A DNA stretch of 14,998 bases, from NCBI GenBank assembly GCA_028712015.1, contig JAQTRB010000017.1, positions 1 to 14,998 on the forward strand, given 5' to 3'. Numbering within the stretch: position 1 is the first letter of the stretch; each line of letters begins with the position of its first letter. Shown here piece after piece: positions 13,485 through 14,998 of the stretch. The DNA is from Syntrophales bacterium (GTDB taxonomy: Bacteria > Desulfobacterota > Syntrophia > Syntrophales > UBA5619). The notes under the pieces are model-generated. The model ran no database searches. It had not been told where the DNA came from and saw only the letters and a program-made list of their open reading frames with translations. A program made the position numbers and the translations under genes.

Positions 13485-13496
13485 CGTGTATTTACA
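13479..13496. repeat. 18-base motif, copy 2
   Basis: ATTATACGTGTATTTACA, 15 of 18 positions equal to the copy at 9691-9708. On the minus strand it includes the LuxR TATAAT; on the plus strand its end TTTACA (13491-13496) could be a -35 box for the FemAB gene, with TAGACA 17 bases on (13514-13519). Confidence 0.55.
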
Positions 13497-13606
13497 ACGG
13501 CAAACGGGTTCGATAGACAACACAATAACTGTCCTTGGCTTCTTCTTGTCCTGATCAGGCCTCGAAAAAAGCTGTCCGCTATAAGGAGTGCGGAGATGCA
13601 ACCGCT

Positions 13607-14698
13607 ATGAAAATAGATGTTTGTCCTAAAAATATCCATACGTTGCATCCGAGCGATATCCTGTTTCAGACGAGTTATTGGGGCAAGGTGAAGGCCCGGC
13701 TTGGCTGGAAACCGGTTGCTTTTGATTTTCACGCTTCCACGGGCCAGCGGGGCGATGTGATGCTGCTGATTCGCTCCCTTGGAAGCGGTTTCTCTATAGC
13801 CTATGTTCCGCAAGGTCCCGAGTGGGGGCCGGTTCCTGAACAATATGGCCTGTTTCTGGAAACCTTGTCCCAGGAGATCTGCAATCACATCGATGCGAAG
13901 GTTGCGTTCATCCGCTATGACCTCCCCTGGCTTTCGCCCTACGCCGCTGACACGACGGACGGCGGATCCTGGACCGGCCATCCCCCTCGGCAATTGCGGG
14001 AGTTGCGCATGAATATCGGGACACGCACCTGGAATCTGCGGAAGGCGTCTCTCGATTTAACGGTAGCGGACACGTTGATCATCGACCTCGATCAGCCTGA
14101 AGCGGACATCCTGGCAGCCATGAAGCCCAAGACCCGGTACAATATCCGTCTTTCCCAACGGAAGGAGGTCCGGGTGCTGAACGCCTCTGCTGAAGAGCTG
14201 CCCGTCTTCTACCGTCTTTATGGGGAGACCGCTCGGCGCAACGGCTTCCCCGCCGGTTCCTATCGCCACTTTGCTGCCCTCTTTTCGACGCGGGATCTCC
14301 ATACCGGTGATCCTCGGATCATCTTTCTGCTGGCAAAACGGGATCAGGAGGTGCTGGCCGGGGCGATCGTCGCCATTTCCGGACGCCGGGCGCTTTACCT
14401 GTTCGGCGCTTCTGCAAGTGGGGGGCGCAACCTGATGGGGTCGTACGCCCTCCATTGGGAGGCCATCAAGAAGGCAAGGGCGATGGGCTGTTCGGCCTAC
14501 GACATGGGTTCGGTCTCCCCCGCTGACGATCCCGGACACCCCTTTTATGGGATGTATCGGTTCAAGACCGGCTTCGGGGGAAACATCGTGCATCGGAACG
14601 GTTCCTGGGATTATCTGCTCAATCGGGATGGGTATCAAGCCTTCCGCAATTATGAGGCGTCGGTCAATATCAGGCTGTCCCTATGGAACACCGGATAG
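13607..14698 (+). CDS. FemAB/FemX-family peptidoglycan-bridge or lipid-linked aminoacyl/acyltransferase
   Basis: A 363-residue protein with the two GNAT-like halves of the FemABX family. LFQTSYWGKVKARLGWKP (19-36) is the typical opening; MKPKTRYNIRLSQRKEV (172-188) is the conserved central helix; LYLFGASASGGRNLMGSYAL (263-282), YDMGSVSP (298-305) and FKTGFGG (319-325) are the C-terminal signature. Family members add amino acids from aminoacyl-tRNA to lipid II, but in many Gram-negative genomes related proteins work in exopolysaccharide or other pathways, so the substrate is open. ATG 13607 is the best in-frame start by homology; its ribosome site (CGGAG, 11 bases away) is weak, and a stronger AAGGAG at 13583 is 18 bases away, so the start is less certain. 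Divergent from the LuxR gene. Confidence 0.85.
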   Translation: MKIDVCPKNIHTLHPSDILFQTSYWGKVKARLGWKPVAFDFHASTGQRGDVMLLIRSLGSGFSIAYVPQGPEWGPVPEQYGLFLETLSQEICNHIDAKVAFIRYDLPWLSPYAADTTDGGSWTGHPPRQLRELRMNIGTRTWNLRKASLDLTVADTLIIDLDQPEADILAAMKPKTRYNIRLSQRKEVRVLNASAEELPVFYRLYGETARRNGFPAGSYRHFAALFSTRDLHTGDPRIIFLLAKRDQEVLAGAIVAISGRRALYLFGASASGGRNLMGSYALHWEAIKKARAMGCSAYDMGSVSPADDPGHPFYGMYRFKTGFGGNIVHRNGSWDYLLNRDGYQAFRNYEASVNIRLSLWNTG

Positions 14699-14970
14699 GG
14701 ACCGCGGAAAGGTTGCATCCGTGAGTCGATTATCCGCCATGGAATCAGCCTCGCAATCCGGGCGGCATGGCTCCTTTCAGGGGCTTTTGGCGCCGGTCTG
14801 GAAAAGACGGGGCTCATCCATTTTTTTACGGAATCGGCGGCATTCTGAATGGACCTGTGGGCAAAGTCGACAAGTCATGATGCCCATTCGTTGGAAAAGG
14901 CCTCCAGAGCTTCCATTTTCCGGGGCCTAATGCGCCGGCCTCATTGAAGCTGGAAACAGGAGGATAGCCG
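14699..14970 (+). other. Stretch after the FemAB gene, no convincing gene
   Basis: Three frames are each partly protein-like but none is convincing. An ATG at 14683 overlapping the FemAB stop gives only 13 codons; a GTG at 14721 gives 69 codons rich in Ser, Arg and Trp; and the FemAB frame itself stays open after its stop until a TGA near 14846, with hydrophobic LAIRAAWLLSGAFGAGLEKT. A run of seven T near 14820-14827 could mark a frameshift between frames. It may be a decayed short gene. Confidence 0.3.
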
Positions 14971-14998
14971 GTGTCGGTTACCAATCGTGGACACGGAA
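14971..14998 (+). CDS. Probable start of a new gene, cut by the window end
   Basis: GTG at 14971 is preceded by a perfect AGGAGG (14958-14963) at seven bases, the best ribosome-binding site in this end of the window. Only nine codons (MSVTNRGHG) are visible, so nothing can be said about the product. Same strand as the FemAB gene. Confidence 0.45.

Noticed and set aside
1..14998. tRNA, rRNA, CRISPR array, insertion sequence or phage genes
   Set aside because: No transposase or integrase motifs, no regularly spaced repeats, and no cloverleaf-type or rRNA sequence noticed. The excisionase-like HTH at 4604 belongs to a regulator, not to a mobile element.

Overview
The window looks like a chromosomal segment of an anaerobic Desulfobacterota (former Deltaproteobacteria) relative, perhaps Syntrophales-like. 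This is inferred from GC-rich coding sequence, the tungstate (Tup) transporter, the duplicated molybdenum/tungsten cofactor genes, and a GAF-like/LuxR regulator beside a FemAB gene. The taxonomic call is from memory of such gene sets, not from a search.

Positions 1-9375 form one coherent divergent locus for molybdate/tungstate. Leftward from 4470 run mop (small oxyanion-binding TOBE protein), moeA, a second MoeA fused to a periplasmic-binding-protein-like (PBP-like) domain, an iron-sulfur flavoprotein-type reductase, and the start of a cupin protein cut by the window edge. Rightward from 4604 run a one-component regulator (excisionase-type HTH plus the same PBP-like domain), a divergent TupA-like lipoprotein, a canonical TupA, TupB permease and TupC ATPase with a C-terminal TOBE domain. 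Two back-to-back sigma-70-like promoters sit between the arms. The proposed logic is that Tup imports the oxyanion, Mop and the TOBE domain hold or sense it in the cytoplasm, the HTH-PBP protein controls transcription, and the two MoeA proteins insert metal into the pterin cofactor, one of them carrying its own copy of the sensor domain.

Positions 9376-11105 are lower in coding density: an intergenic stretch, a small sigma-70 region-4-like protein with paired cysteines, a conserved hypothetical protein, a possible tiny membrane protein and decayed-looking sequence. Then come mgtE (Mg2+ channel), a convergent LuxR-family regulator, and a divergent FemAB-family acyltransferase. The last 270 bases hold no convincing gene except a probable start of a new CDS at 14971.

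The most interesting feature is the reuse of one PBP-like sensor domain on both a DNA-binding regulator and a MoeA enzyme in the same divergent locus, next to a TupA paralog whose oxyanion-binding motif is altered.
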